A DNA stretch of 63,059 bases from Thermodesulfobacteriota bacterium (GCA_030550555.1 JAUQPD010000029.1:1-63059), one strand, 5' to 3'; shown: positions 34,966 through 45,172, numbered from the stretch's first letter. A program made the numbers and translations. The notes: a model not told the origin generated them from the letters alone.

Positions 34966-36551
34966 GAAGGGTCTTTATTTACGATACTACACTAAGAGAT
35001 GGAGCCCAAGCAGAGGAAGTAAATTTTTCTGTAGAAGATAAGATCAGGATTGCCCTTAAGTTAGACGAATTGAAAATAGATTATATAGAGGGTGGTTGGC
35101 CTGGATCAAATCCCAAAGACTCTCAATTCTTCAAGGATATTAGAGATTATCACTTAAAACATGCAAAGGTAGTTGCCTTTGGTAGCACTCATCATCCGAG
35201 GAAAAATCCTGAGACTGACGAAATTTTTCAAAGTCTTGTTCAAGCTAAAACAGAAGCTGTAACAATCTTTGGAAAGACCTGGACTATTCATGTCAAGGAG
35301 GCTCTTAATACTACGCTTGAACACAATCTTCAGATTATCGAGGATTCGGTGAGATATCTAAAGAGTAGGGTATCCCAAGTTTTTTATGATGCAGAACACT
35401 TTTTCGATGGTTTCAAGGAGGACCCTGAATATGCTTTAGAGACGCTGAAGAGGGCCTATCAGGCAGGAGCAGACTGTCTCTGTCTCTGTGATACAAATGG
35501 AGGAACTTTGCCCCATGAAATAAGGGAGATAATTCAGAGAGTGAAGGCAGTCCTGGGAGAAAATGTCCCTCTTGGAATTCATGCTCATAATGATTCAGAA
35601 TGTGCGGTTGCTAATTCCCTTGAAGCGGTGCTTTTGGGAGCTTCTCAAGTTCAGGGGACAATTAATGGTATTGGGGAGAGGTGTGGAAATGCTAATCTCT
35701 GTTCCATTATTCCTAATCTTGTTTTAAAAATGGGATATCAGATCTCCGCAGGAGAGGTGCTCTTTAAATTGACGGAGGTCTCAAGATTTGTCTTTGAAAT
35801 TGCAAATTTACCCCATCCTTCAAGACTTCCCTATGTAGGAAGATCAGCCTTTGCCCATAAGGGTGGTGTCCATGTTTCAGCGGTACTAAAAAGCCCTCGC
35901 ACATACGAACACATAGATCCCACCCTGGTTGGTAATGTTAGAAGAGTGCTTGTGTCCGAGCTATCAGGAAAGAGTAACATTATCTACAAGGCAAGAGAAC
36001 TAGGTATTGAGCTTGATACTGAGAGTGCACTGATAAATAAGATTGTAGAAGAGATTAAGAAGCTTGAAGCTGAGGGATATGAATTTGAAGCAGCAGAAGC
36101 TTCTTTAGAGTTGATGATATACCGTTTGATGGGAGAGCCCAAACAGTATTTTGAGCTTCTCAATTATAAAGTTTTTGATCAAAAGAAATATGGGGATACC
36201 TCTCAGGCTGAGGCAACAGTTATTGTAAGGGTTCCACCAGGTGTTGGTGAAGTAGAACATACAGCAGCCCTTGGAAATGGGCCAGTAAATGCTCTTGATA
36301 ATGCTCTCAGAAAGGCCCTTGAAAGATTCTATCCTCAGATAAAAGAGATGGAACTTGAAGACTACAAGGTCAGAGTTCTTCCTGGTCTACCAGGAACTGC
36401 ATCAAAGGTTAGAGTGTTTATCCTCTCAAAGGCAAAGGGAATAAAATGGGGAACTGTAGGGGTATCAACAGATATTCTTGAAGCAAGTTGTCAGGCCCTA
36501 ATAGACTCCTACACATATAAGCTTTTTCTTGATAAAAAGCGAAAGGGTTAG
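34962..36551 (+). CDS. cimA: Citramalate synthase
   Basis: It condenses pyruvate and acetyl-CoA to citramalate, giving 2-oxobutyrate for isoleucine without threonine. It opens [17 protein letters not shown], with catalytic metal site GIHAHND and [11 protein letters not shown]. The C-terminal LeuA dimerisation/regulatory domain follows. At 529 residues it is the long CimA type (the family of 2-isopropylmalate synthase-like TIGR00977) and not LeuA. Overlap with lysC suggests shared expression for amino-acid supply. Confidence 0.93.
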   Translation: MRRVFIYDTTLRDGAQAEEVNFSVEDKIRIALKLDELKIDYIEGGWPGSNPKDSQFFKDIRDYHLKHAKVVAFGSTHHPRKNPETDEIFQSLVQAKTEAVTIFGKTWTIHVKEALNTTLEHNLQIIEDSVRYLKSRVSQVFYDAEHFFDGFKEDPEYALETLKRAYQAGADCLCLCDTNGGTLPHEIREIIQRVKAVLGENVPLGIHAHNDSECAVANSLEAVLLGASQVQGTINGIGERCGNANLCSIIPNLVLKMGYQISAGEVLFKLTEVSRFVFEIANLPHPSRLPYVGRSAFAHKGGVHVSAVLKSPRTYEHIDPTLVGNVRRVLVSELSGKSNIIYKARELGIELDTESALINKIVEEIKKLEAEGYEFEAAEASLELMIYRLMGEPKQYFELLNYKVFDQKKYGDTSQAEATVIVRVPPGVGEVEHTAALGNGPVNALDNALRKALERFYPQIKEMELEDYKVRVLPGLPGTASKVRVFILSKAKGIKWGTVGVSTDILEASCQALIDSYTYKLFLDKKRKG

Positions 36552-36556
36552 ATAAA

Positions 36557-37315
36557 ATGGCAATAAGAATTTCTTTTGCAGGCAAGGGTGGGACGGGGAA
36601 AAGTACTCTTTCTGCCCTTATGGTGAATTATCTTGTTGATAAGGGACTCGGTCCTGTTTTGGCAGTAGATGCCGATCCTAATGTAAATCTAAACGAGTTA
36701 TTAGGAGAAGAAGTCCATATAACGCTTGGGGAAATAAAGGAAGAACTGAGGAAGAGTGTTCCTGATCACATGGCAAGATATGACTATGTGGAGATGCGAC
36801 TTCATCAGGCGATAATTGAGGCACGAGGTTATGACCTCCTAGTTATGGGTCAGCCTGAAGGCCCAGGGTGTTATTGTGCTGCCCATTCCTTTTTATCTCA
36901 AGCTTTGGAAAAACTTATGAAGTCGTATAAGTATTTAGTCATTGATAATGAAGCTGGAATGGAACATCTCTCAAGACTCAATCTTTTGGAGATGGAACAT
37001 CTTCTTATTGTGACCGATGCATCCTTTAGAGGAATCTTAACAGTCGAAAGAATTGTAGATCTTGTAAGAACACTTCAGATAAAGGTGGAAAATTATTGGA
37101 TGATAGTAAATCGCAGTCCTCAAGATCTCCCAGAGGAGCTCAAAAGAGTTGCAAGAGAGGTTGCAGAGAAAAAAGATATCAAACTTCTTACCTTCCTACC
37201 TGAAGATTCTATGGTGCTAAAATACGAGGCTCAAAGAGTTCCTGTTTTTAACTGGAATAATTCCATTCTTAAACACTCTGCCTACGAAGCCTTTTCCAAA
37301 CTTTTCACAGGATGA
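36557..37315 (+). CDS. CooC-like ATPase for metal-cluster maturation
   Basis: It is a MinD/ParA-family ATPase of 252 residues with the deviant P-loop GKGGTGKST at 9-17. GCYC (Cys105, Cys107) matches the CxC pair that CooC uses at its dimer interface to bind a metal. CooC inserts nickel in CO dehydrogenase; no cooS or acs gene is visible here. It starts five bases after cimA and overlaps cysS by ATGA, so it sits in a housekeeping operon and not beside its target. Confidence 0.82.
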   Translation: MAIRISFAGKGGTGKSTLSALMVNYLVDKGLGPVLAVDADPNVNLNELLGEEVHITLGEIKEELRKSVPDHMARYDYVEMRLHQAIIEARGYDLLVMGQPEGPGCYCAAHSFLSQALEKLMKSYKYLVIDNEAGMEHLSRLNLLEMEHLLIVTDASFRGILTVERIVDLVRTLQIKVENYWMIVNRSPQDLPEELKRVAREVAEKKDIKLLTFLPEDSMVLKYEAQRVPVFNWNNSILKHSAYEAFSKLFTG

Positions 37316-38772
37316 TTTTTAAAATCTATAACAGTCTAAGCAAAAAGGTTGAAGTCTTTGAGCCGATTAATCCACCAAAGGTCACGATGTATGTCTGCGG
37401 AATTACAGCCTATGATTCATCTCATTTGGGTCATGCAAGAAGTGCTATAGTTTTTGATGTTCTTTACAGAGTTCTTCTTGGTCTTGGTTATGAGGTAATT
37501 TATGTGCGAAATATTACGGATATAGATGACAAAATCATAAATAGAGCTCTTAAAGAGGGAAAGACTTGGAAAGAGATAACAGAGAAATATATAGAGGAGT
37601 ATCAGGAAGAGCTTGCAGAATTAAAGGTGCTTAGGCCAACTTATGAACCAAGAGCAAGTGAACATATTCCTGAGATGATAGAGATTATTCAGAGCTTGAT
37701 AGATAAAGGTTTTGCCTATGAGAGCGGAGGGGATGTGTATTTTTCTGTGGAGAAGTTTTCTCAATATGGCAGGCTTTCTGGAAGAAAATTAGAGGAGATG
37801 CTTGTTGGGGTTAGGATTGATCCCTCAGAAAAGAAGAGGCATCCTCTTGATTTTGCCCTTTGGAAGTCAGCTAAACCGGGAGAGCCAGCCTGGGAAAGTC
37901 CATGGGGACCAGGCAGACCTGGATGGCATATTGAGTGTTCTGCCATGAGTTTAAAGTATCTTGGTGAAACTATTGATATTCACGGTGGAGGGCTTGATCT
38001 AACCTTCCCTCATCATGAGAATGAGATTGCCCAGAGCGAGGCCTTTACTGGTAAACCTTTTGTGAGATATTTTATCCATCATGGTCTTATTACCGTAAAT
38101 GGTGAGAAGATGTCAAAAAGTCTTGGAAATTTTGTAACAACACGTTTTTTGCTCGATCGTTATCACCCTGAGGTCATACGAGCTTTTCTTCTATCAAAGC
38201 ACTATCGCTCTCCTCTTGACTATTCTGAGAAATCAATGCAGGAAACCGAGAGGGCACTCTATAAACTTTATGAAACCCTTTTCTGGGTGACTAAGGCTCA
38301 GCCAGTAAGGGAAGGAGGTTTAAGGACGGATGCTCAGAAATTAAATGACTCTCTTGAAGTATTTCAGCACAAATTTTTAGAAAGTCTTTTTGAGGACCTA
38401 AATACCGCACAGGCCTTAGGACACCTCTTTGGCCTTGAAGGAGAGCTTTATAACTTCATTAACAAATATAGAGATCTTACAATAGAGGAGGTAGAACTTC
38501 TAAAGAGAGCGAATAAGATGATGACCGATCTTAGCAGGAAGTATTTAGGACTTCTGGAAGAGGAGCCTGATGCCTTTTTCCAAAAAGAGCGTATGAGAAA
38601 ATTGCGTAATCGAGGATTTTCGATTGACGAGGTCTTGGATCTCATAGAAAAGAGATTTAGAGCCCGTCAGGAAAAAAACTTTACCCTTGCAGATGAGATA
38701 AGAGCAAGGCTTCAAGAGTTAGGAGTTCGTCTAAAGGACACAAGGGAAGGAACCTTCTGGTACGTAGAATGA
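37312..38772 (+). CDS. cysS: Cysteinyl-tRNA synthetase
   Basis: It charges tRNA-Cys. The class I motifs are HLGHARSA (HIGH) and KMSKSLGN (KMSKS); the zinc and cysteine site residues lie in MYVCGITAYD, WHIECSAMS and GGLDLTFPHHENEIAQ. The DALR-type tail follows. Length (486 residues) is normal. It overlaps both neighbours by four bases. Confidence 0.96.
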   Translation: MIFKIYNSLSKKVEVFEPINPPKVTMYVCGITAYDSSHLGHARSAIVFDVLYRVLLGLGYEVIYVRNITDIDDKIINRALKEGKTWKEITEKYIEEYQEELAELKVLRPTYEPRASEHIPEMIEIIQSLIDKGFAYESGGDVYFSVEKFSQYGRLSGRKLEEMLVGVRIDPSEKKRHPLDFALWKSAKPGEPAWESPWGPGRPGWHIECSAMSLKYLGETIDIHGGGLDLTFPHHENEIAQSEAFTGKPFVRYFIHHGLITVNGEKMSKSLGNFVTTRFLLDRYHPEVIRAFLLSKHYRSPLDYSEKSMQETERALYKLYETLFWVTKAQPVREGGLRTDAQKLNDSLEVFQHKFLESLFEDLNTAQALGHLFGLEGELYNFINKYRDLTIEEVELLKRANKMMTDLSRKYLGLLEEEPDAFFQKERMRKLRNRGFSIDEVLDLIEKRFRARQEKNFTLADEIRARLQELGVRLKDTREGTFWYVE

Positions 38773-39302
38773 CATGGTTTGATTATGTTGTCGGAATTTT
38801 CTTTGTCTATTTTGTTGTAAGAGGATTATTTTCAGGTTTTATTCGGGGCTTTTTCTCACTTTTAGGGATGGTTGTAGCTTTCTTGTATTCTGGGTGGTTT
38901 TCCTTAAAGATAAAACCCTTTGTCGCCATGTTCATCCAACACCCCAAAGGCCAAATCTTCGTAAGTTTCCTTTTAGCTTTTCTCCTAATTTACTTAACTT
39001 TTGTAGCTTTTGGTTACGTGTTTTTGTTAATTTTGAAAAGCATGCATCTAAGTATTGGCGATCGAATTTTAGGAATGATCTTTGGATTCATGAAGGGTGC
39101 TCTATTTGCAACTTTTCTCTATTTCTTAATAATAGTTCCCTACCCACCTGCTAAGAAAAATCTGGAAAAGAGCTTTTGTTATCCAGTTGTAGAGTATACG
39201 ACAAAACTTTTTCTAAGATTTATACCTCAAAGTTGGATAGAATTTATCGAAAAGACACGAAAATATCATGAAATACCTCGTGTATTGCTTGAGAGAAGAT
39301 AG
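38769..39302 (+). CDS. CvpA-family membrane protein
   Basis: It has 177 residues and four predicted membrane segments. The start, TWFDYVVGIFFVYFVVRGLFSGFIRGFF, and GDRILGMIFGFMKG match the CvpA (colicin V production) family. The family's real function is unsettled, with links to envelope integrity. It overlaps the cysS stop and ends nine bases before the convergent hisB stop. Confidence 0.85.
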   Translation: MTWFDYVVGIFFVYFVVRGLFSGFIRGFFSLLGMVVAFLYSGWFSLKIKPFVAMFIQHPKGQIFVSFLLAFLLIYLTFVAFGYVFLLILKSMHLSIGDRILGMIFGFMKGALFATFLYFLIIVPYPPAKKNLEKSFCYPVVEYTTKLFLRFIPQSWIEFIEKTRKYHEIPRVLLERR

Positions 39303-39311
39303 CCCTTTTTT

Positions 39312-39896
39312 CTAAAGAACTCCTTTTGTAGAGAGATAATCTTCTTCTTGTGGTGCAAGGGCTTTCTTAATGGCGTAGGCAAAGGCTTTAAAAAGACTTT
39401 CTGCAATGTGATGGGAATTTTTCCCATAGAATGTCCTAAGATGAAGGGTGAAAGCTCCATTCATAGCTAAGGCCTTAAAGAATTCCTCAATGAGCTCTGT
39501 ATCAAAATTTCCGATTTTTTCAGAGGGGAAGGAAACGTTATAACAGAGACAGGGTCTTCTCGCAAGATCAATAACTGCCTGCGAAAGAGCTTCTTCCATG
39601 GGAATTGTGGCCTCTCCATAACGGGAGATTCCCTTTCTCTCGCCAAGGGCAGAATCAAGAGCTAAGCCCAGAGTAATACCTACATCCTCAACTGTATGAT
39701 GGTAGTCTACTTCTAAATCTCCCTCTGCAGAGATCTCAAACACAATTCCTGAATGAAAAGAGAAGAGCTCCAGCATATGATCAAGGAAACCAATACCAGT
39801 TGCAATTTTGCTCTTTTCTAAGATATCACCATAAAGATCAAAATTAACCCTAATATAAGTCTCTCTTGTTTGTCTTTCCATTTTGATAAGGCCCAT
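39312..39896 (-). CDS. hisB: Imidazoleglycerol-phosphate dehydratase
   Basis: It performs the sixth histidine-biosynthesis step with two Mn ions. DHMLELFSFHSG, DYHHTVEDVGITLG and the C-terminal HHIAESLFKAFAYAI carry the metal-binding His. At 194 residues it is the monofunctional type, without the phosphatase domain. GGAG six bases before ATG 39896 supports the start; a second ATG at 39881 would also fit. No other his gene is near. Confidence 0.94.
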   Translation of the reverse strand: MGLIKMERQTRETYIRVNFDLYGDILEKSKIATGIGFLDHMLELFSFHSGIVFEISAEGDLEVDYHHTVEDVGITLGLALDSALGERKGISRYGEATIPMEEALSQAVIDLARRPCLCYNVSFPSEKIGNFDTELIEEFFKALAMNGAFTLHLRTFYGKNSHHIAESLFKAFAYAIKKALAPQEEDYLSTKGVL

Positions 39897-39912
39897 AATC
39901 GCTCCTTAGATC

Positions 39913-41655
39913 CTATGTTTTGAATTTCTGAGATATGTTTCTTAGATTTTCAGCAAGGTCTCTTAACTTTTCAGCAGTTTCAAGGTTTGTAGTTGAAATT
40001 TCTTTTAATTTCTCAACTGAGCGTAGGAGCTCTTCCATAGAGGATCCTATTTCAGAAGTAAAGTTTGCGGTATCTTGGAGATAACTATTTACTTCACCCA
40101 TAGTGATTGTCTGTTCCTCTGTAGCGGAGGCAATAACATTAGATGCATCGTTAATTTGATTTACCATCTCTCTTATAGCATCTATTGCTGAGATAGAGCT
40201 TTCAATATTTTTCTGGATCTCGTTTATCATGTTTTCAATATTTTTTGTAGCCTGTTGAGTCTGTTTAGCAAGTTCTTTAACTTCATTGGCAACAACCGCA
40301 AAACCCTTTCCTGCCTCTCCAGCTCTTGCAGCTTCTATTGAGGCATTTAGAGCAAGAAGATTAGTTGCCTCAGCAATGTTATTGATTAAAGTGACAATTT
40401 CACCTATTCTCTTTGAGTCTTCAGCAAGTTTTTCCACTACATGATGTGCGAGATCTGTTCTCTCTTTTGCTTCCCGTGTCATTTCTGTGGTCTTAAGAAC
40501 ATTCTTCGTAATCTCCTGAATTGCAATATTCATCTGTTCAAATGAATGGGAAACCTCATTTAGTTTCATGTTTATGTCAACAATTTTTTGATTAACCATT
40601 TCCGTAATGTGATGAAGATTTAGCGCAGACTCATCGAGTAAAAGGCTTTTTTCTCTCATCAAGCCAGTGCTTTGAAGCAGTTCATTAAATGAATTAAGAA
40701 GCCCCCTCACAATTTCTATAAGTCCAAGGCGCATCTGCTCCAGGGAGGCTATTAGCCTTTTAAGCTCATCCTCTCTAGTGTAGGAGAAAGATGTTGAAAG
40801 GTCACCTTGTGCTATCCTCTCAGTGACAGTAATGACCTCCTTTAAAGGTTTCTCTAAATTCTTGATCATAAAATAGCGGATCCAAAAGACCGCAAGCAGT
40901 AAAATAGTAAAGGTTGCCAAGGCAAGTAGACCAATGACGATGTAGAGACGATGAAGATGGCTGTCTAAGAAATAGATAATTTCAAAAGCTCCATGGATCT
41001 CACCAGCTTTCCAGTTTTCCATAGGTCCACCAGTCAAATCTTTCCCTTCTCTGTTGCCCCACAGTTCATATGATCTTGCTGGATCACCATGGCAAATGAG
41101 ACAATCTTCTGTTAAATAGACTGGACGAAAGATTCTGAGAGCTCTTCTTTCTTTACCAGTCTGTGGATCCTTGTATTTTCCTTCAAGAACATAGGTACCC
41201 TTTATTTCACCTTTTTGATATTTCTGTAGAATCACCCTCTCCACATCATCTGGAGTATTTTGAGGATTTCTCGGCCTTTCCTTGGGAACCCTGAAGAGAT
41301 AGCCTCCCTCCTTTTCCCCATCTTTTAGAGTCTTCATTGCCTGTACAACGGGAACAATTGCCATGAATTCTTGAATAATAGCTTTGTAACGGGCTTCATC
41401 ACCAGCATTTTTAGCATCAAGAGCCCGTCTTTTTAAGTCTTCCATATATGTTTTAAATACCCCCATTTCATAAAGTCTTCCAAAATTTTTTCTAATGTTC
41501 TCACCCTGGATGATTATCCCTTCAGCACCAGTAATGAGTGTCTTTTTCAACTGTTGGTAAGTGTTTATACTTTGGATGGAAAATATAAAAAGAGAAATCG
41601 CAACCATCAGAAGAATGACAGTAAGAAGGATCCTTCCTTTGATGGTTTTGGGCAT
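39913..41655 (-). CDS. Methyl-accepting chemotaxis protein with heme-c sensor domain
   Basis: The N-terminal membrane segment is at about 8-28. A periplasmic domain of the DUF3365 (Tll0287-like) type follows, with CLICH at residues 185-189, a c-type heme attachment motif. A second membrane segment (about 243-263) and a HAMP region come next. The cytoplasmic signalling hairpin carries [20 protein letters not shown]. It probably detects redox potential or a gaseous ligand (O2, NO, CO). Heme binding is inferred from the motif. It is a long way from any che gene in this window; GGAGG precedes the start. Confidence 0.9.
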   Translation of the reverse strand: MPKTIKGRILLTVILLMVAISLFIFSIQSINTYQQLKKTLITGAEGIIIQGENIRKNFGRLYEMGVFKTYMEDLKRRALDAKNAGDEARYKAIIQEFMAIVPVVQAMKTLKDGEKEGGYLFRVPKERPRNPQNTPDDVERVILQKYQKGEIKGTYVLEGKYKDPQTGKERRALRIFRPVYLTEDCLICHGDPARSYELWGNREGKDLTGGPMENWKAGEIHGAFEIIYFLDSHLHRLYIVIGLLALATFTILLLAVFWIRYFMIKNLEKPLKEVITVTERIAQGDLSTSFSYTREDELKRLIASLEQMRLGLIEIVRGLLNSFNELLQSTGLMREKSLLLDESALNLHHITEMVNQKIVDINMKLNEVSHSFEQMNIAIQEITKNVLKTTEMTREAKERTDLAHHVVEKLAEDSKRIGEIVTLINNIAEATNLLALNASIEAARAGEAGKGFAVVANEVKELAKQTQQATKNIENMINEIQKNIESSISAIDAIREMVNQINDASNVIASATEEQTITMGEVNSYLQDTANFTSEIGSSMEELLRSVEKLKEISTTNLETAEKLRDLAENLRNISQKFKT

Positions 41656-41775
41656 TGGGGAACCTCCTTAAGAAGGTATTTTATAGAATTGATACTTCAA
41701 TCTTCATCCCTGCCGTACATATATTTATGTTTGAAGCTTATCCAGCCCGGCTAAACTATATATGGTTCTTACTGA

Positions 41776-42324
41776 TTAAATCGGAGCAGAGAGAAGCTTT
41801 GCTTCAAGTCTTTGAACTCTGTGTAGCAAATCTTCAATTACCTCCTTTTGTGAAAGGGCCTTATTTAAATCTCCCTTGATGTGAGATACCTCAATATAAA
41901 GAAAGTCAATTCTTCTATTAGTTTCATCTATTCTTTGAGTATTTTTCATTATTTCTTGTTTAAGCTCTACTCTCAATTCATCGATTCTTTTATTAGTTTC
42001 ATCAATTCTTTTATTAGTTTCATCGATTCTATGTGTATTCTGCATTATTTCTTGTTTAAGCTCTGCTCTCAATTCGTCGATTTTTTTATTTGTTTCATCG
42101 ATTCTTTTGTTTGTTTCAATCAAACCCTGTCTTAGTTCTCTGATATCTGCTTCCACATTAGACATGCGAGCTTCAATTCCTGCCATCCTATTATTTAAAG
42201 CCTCTATTGCCAAAGTGAATCCCGAAAGTTGAGCAGTAACAGTATTCTTGAGTTCTTTTAATTCCTGCTTTACCTCTCCAAGTATCATGTCCTTAATCTT
42301 CTCCAACATCTTTTCCCAATCCAT
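41776..42324 (-). CDS. Coiled-coil protein with RIDETNK heptad repeats
   Basis: The 182-residue protein is predicted almost entirely helical. The middle has repeated heptads RIDETNK and a longer repeat RIDELRAELKQEIMQNTH. No membrane segment or signal peptide is present. I do not recognise a family beyond generic coiled coil (Bdr or t-SNARE-like). Its own promoter (42361-42388) and GGAGG before the ATG support expression. It does not resemble the MCP downstream, 120 bases on, and their link is unclear. Confidence 0.7.
   Translation of the reverse strand: MDWEKMLEKIKDMILGEVKQELKELKNTVTAQLSGFTLAIEALNNRMAGIEARMSNVEADIRELRQGLIETNKRIDETNKKIDELRAELKQEIMQNTHRIDETNKRIDETNKRIDELRVELKQEIMKNTQRIDETNRRIDFLYIEVSHIKGDLNKALSQKEVIEDLLHRVQRLEAKLLSAPI
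41920..42127 (-). repeat. In-gene tandem repeats of the coiled-coil gene
   Basis: On the minus strand, 21-bp units encoding RIDETNK recur, alone and inside a longer unit of about 25 residues ending ELKQEIM(K/Q)NT. DNA copies are very similar, suggesting recent duplication. Confidence 0.7.
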
Positions 42325-42360
42325 CGCATACCTCCAAATTCCAGGCTCTCTTTTAAGTAG

Positions 42361-42388
42361 ATTATGACAAACATTCTGCCTTTGTCAA
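42361..42388 (-). promoter_or_regulatory. Promoter of the coiled-coil gene
   Basis: On the minus strand a perfect TTGACA and CATAAT are 16 bases apart (an alternative TAATCT is 18 away). The ATG lies about 36 bases downstream of the -10. Confidence 0.6.
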
Positions 42389-42438
42389 CACCGATTTTCT
42401 AAAGCAGTGTTATTAATAATAGATCTTCTAAAAAATTC

Positions 42439-43620
42439 ATGATAGTCCGAGATCACCAAAAAACATTAACTCAAAGTGTTAACACATGCCTGAAATTTAC
42501 CTCAGATCTGAAGGAGTTCTCAGTTAATTGTAAAACATCAAGTTTGAGCTTGACAGAAACTTCTGGACAGCATAAACTTAAAGGCGTGGAAATAAGGGGA
42601 CTCTGGGTACCAACTCTAATTATTTTCGTCCTTTTTCTTGGGGCCTTTATTATCAGACTAATTTTCTCTAAATATCTTGATAGAGTTACCACTCGCACAA
42701 AAGTGCCCTGGGATAAGCTCTTTCAACCCCTAAAAAACGTTATTTTTATATGGGCAATACTCTTATCTATTTATCTTCTCCTTCCATATATTACTATTCC
42801 TATACATATTCAGCATGTAATAAATAAGGCTCTATTAATTATTTTTGTGCTATCTCTTGCCTGGTCAAGTAGTTCTCTATTTATCAAGATAATAGATTAC
42901 TATCTGGAGAAGAAAACAGGATTATTGACAAGAATAACTTTGATTGAAATATTTGTTAAAATCGTAATATATATACTTGCATTTGTTATAATTTTACACA
43001 TTCTCGACATAAATATTACTCCATTTATTACAACATTTGGTATTGCAGGTCTTGCCATAGGTCTTGCATTGAAAGATACTTTAGAAAACTTTTTTTCTGG
43101 TATATACATCCTTATGGCAAGACAAATAAAACCAGGAGACTTTATTCGATTAGAGTCTGGTGAGGAGGGTTTTGTTGAAAATATTAACTGGAGGACCACT
43201 ACTATAAGAACCCAACAGAATAATCTTATTATAATACCTAATGCTAAGCTTGCTCAGAGTAGAATTTTAAACTATCATCTCCCAATAGAAGAGCTTTCAG
43301 TACTTGTTCCTGTTGGTGTGAGTTACAGTAGTGATCTCGAAAGGGTTGAAAGAATAACACTTGAAGTTGCTAAAGAGATAATGAAAACTCATCCAGCAGG
43401 GGTTCCTGATTTCGAACCTGCAATAAGATATAATTCATTTGGTGATTTTAGTATAAATTTCAATGTAATTTTAAGATGTAAACAAGCAGGGGATAGGTTT
43501 CTTCTAATTCATGATTTTATCAAAAAACTTCATAAAAGATATAAAGAAGAAGGAATAGAAATTCCATTTCCTATTAGGACCGTATATTTGTACAACATGG
43601 ATAAAGATAAAAAAGAATGA
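42439..43620 (+). CDS. MscS-family mechanosensitive channel
   Basis: Four membrane segments lie between about residues 55 and 200. The pore helix and beta domain are GIAGLAIGLALKDTLENFFSGIYI (pore), then RQIKPGDFIRLESGEEGFVENI and NNLIIIPNAKLAQS, all characteristic of MscS. It releases ions and small solutes on osmotic downshock. The first 50 residues are polar with no family match. A GTG at 42589 could be the true start; the ATG at 42439 keeps only a weak ribosome site. Confidence 0.85.
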   Translation: MIVRDHQKTLTQSVNTCLKFTSDLKEFSVNCKTSSLSLTETSGQHKLKGVEIRGLWVPTLIIFVLFLGAFIIRLIFSKYLDRVTTRTKVPWDKLFQPLKNVIFIWAILLSIYLLLPYITIPIHIQHVINKALLIIFVLSLAWSSSSLFIKIIDYYLEKKTGLLTRITLIEIFVKIVIYILAFVIILHILDINITPFITTFGIAGLAIGLALKDTLENFFSGIYILMARQIKPGDFIRLESGEEGFVENINWRTTTIRTQQNNLIIIPNAKLAQSRILNYHLPIEELSVLVPVGVSYSSDLERVERITLEVAKEIMKTHPAGVPDFEPAIRYNSFGDFSINFNVILRCKQAGDRFLLIHDFIKKLHKRYKEEGIEIPFPIRTVYLYNMDKDKKE

Positions 43621-43629
43621 ATGAATTAA

Positions 43630-44406
43630 ATGCGTGTAATCACCTGGAATGTAAATTCTTTCAATGTAAGAGCTTCACAAGTTGAAAGATTACTCTTAGA
43701 AAAATCTCCAGATATATTACTTCTCCAAGAGACTAAAAAGGAGCGCATTGATCCTAATCTTTTCAAGTCGCAGGGATATGTGATTTATCATGCAGGTGGA
43801 AAGGGTAGAAATGGTGTCGCAATTATTACTAAAGAGCCACTAACTGAGGTTAGGGTAGGTTTTCAAGGATTCGATGAGGAGGACCCTCAGGCGAGAGAGA
43901 GAATTATAGGAGGTAGATGGAGAGACATTTTTGTTTTCTCTATATATGTTCCCAATGGAAGTCCTGTTGATTCCGATTATTTTTACTACAAAATTCAATT
44001 TATCTTTAAATTAAGGGAATATTTGGAGCGATATTTTGATCCCCAGGATAAGGTGCTCCTTGGTGGAGATTTCAATGTAGCTCCAGATCCAATAGATGTT
44101 TATGCCCCTGTCCTACTTGATGGACAAGTATGTTTTCACGAGCGAGAAAGAAAAGCCCTAAAATATCTCCTCGACTGGGGACTCTATGATGCCTTACGGG
44201 TTATACACCCAAATAGTAAGGGACTATATACATGGTGGGATTATCAGTTTTCCGCCTTTAAAAGAAACCTCGGAATGAGACTTGATCATATCTTTATTAC
44301 TGAACCACTTAGGAAGATAATAAAATCAGTCGAAATAGATCTAAAAACAAGGGCTCTCCCTAAACCCTCAGATCACGCTCCTCTTATAGTAGACTTTTGG
44401 GATTAA
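43630..44406 (+). CDS. xthA: Exodeoxyribonuclease III / AP endonuclease
   Basis: It cleaves at abasic sites in base-excision repair. ITWNVNSFNVR, LLLQETKKE, the DNA/metal motif GGDFNVAPDPIDVY and SDHAPLIVDF at the end are the XthA motifs. Length is 258 residues. It begins nine bases after the MscS gene; its last 23 bases overlap the end of the prepilin peptidase gene on the other strand. Confidence 0.94.
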   Translation: MRVITWNVNSFNVRASQVERLLLEKSPDILLLQETKKERIDPNLFKSQGYVIYHAGGKGRNGVAIITKEPLTEVRVGFQGFDEEDPQARERIIGGRWRDIFVFSIYVPNGSPVDSDYFYYKIQFIFKLREYLERYFDPQDKVLLGGDFNVAPDPIDVYAPVLLDGQVCFHERERKALKYLLDWGLYDALRVIHPNSKGLYTWWDYQFSAFKRNLGMRLDHIFITEPLRKIIKSVEIDLKTRALPKPSDHAPLIVDFWD

Positions 44407-45172
44407 AAAGGTAAATTAAGGCAGATAGACTCAGAAAGGGGCCAAATGGAATTTCAGTCTTAAGAAATCCTTCACTTATATTCTGCTTTCTTACTAATTT
44501 CATATATCCTACTACAACTAAAAAAGTAATTAGTCCTATTAGGGCACTAAAAAAGAGTATATTAAAAAAACTCTTATATCCAAGAAAGGCACCAATTCCT
44601 CCCATGAGTTTAAAGTCTCCCATCCCAATACCATCTCTCTTGGAGAATAGATAATAGAGTTCATTTATAAAAAAAAGAAGACCTATTCCTGATAAACTAG
44701 AGATAATAGCATATTCTAACCCTTCTGTATAGGGATTTTTACCAGTAAGAGCAAATATCCATCCTACAAAGATCAGAGGAATACTTAAAGTATCGGGAAT
44801 TTCCTTGTGAGATAGATCTATAAATGAAATAGCTAAGAGAGTGAGACCAAAAATAGAAAATCCAATGAAGGTAAAAATATCATATAAAAGTCTAATTTTA
44901 AAGTATAGCGCAAGAAGTAGTAAAGTAGTAGAAAGTTCAACTATAGGATAGCGAATAGAAATTTTTTCTGAACAGTAGGCACATTTTCCACGAAGTACAA
45001 TATAACTCAGAAAAGGAATATTATGATACCAACGCAGAGTTTTTCCACAGTTCGGACACTTGGAAAAAGGCCCCCAGATTGATTCTCCTCTTGGAAGGCG
45101 ATAGATAACAACATTTAGGAAACTTCCTAATACTAAACCTATAACAATCGTAAAAAATATTTCTAAATTCAT
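44384..45172 (-). CDS. pilD: Type IV prepilin peptidase / N-methyltransferase
   Basis: It is a polytopic aspartic protease that trims and methylates type IV pilins or type II secretion pseudopilins. Two CxxC pairs (Cys39/42, Cys64/67) form the zinc site of the methylating domain. FIDLSHKEIPD and GMGDFKLMGGIGAFLG carry the two catalytic Asp. Length is 262 residues. Its start overlaps the PilZ gene, but no pilin gene is near. Confidence 0.92.
   Translation of the reverse strand: MNLEIFFTIVIGLVLGSFLNVVIYRLPRGESIWGPFSKCPNCGKTLRWYHNIPFLSYIVLRGKCAYCSEKISIRYPIVELSTTLLLLALYFKIRLLYDIFTFIGFSIFGLTLLAISFIDLSHKEIPDTLSIPLIFVGWIFALTGKNPYTEGLEYAIISSLSGIGLLFFINELYYLFSKRDGIGMGDFKLMGGIGAFLGYKSFFNILFFSALIGLITFLVVVGYMKLVRKQNISEGFLKTEIPFGPFLSLSALIYLFNPKSLL

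Noticed and set aside
42325-42438. Additional small gene in the divergent gap before mscS
   Set aside because: No frame with a start and ribosome site; the gap holds only a minus-strand promoter.
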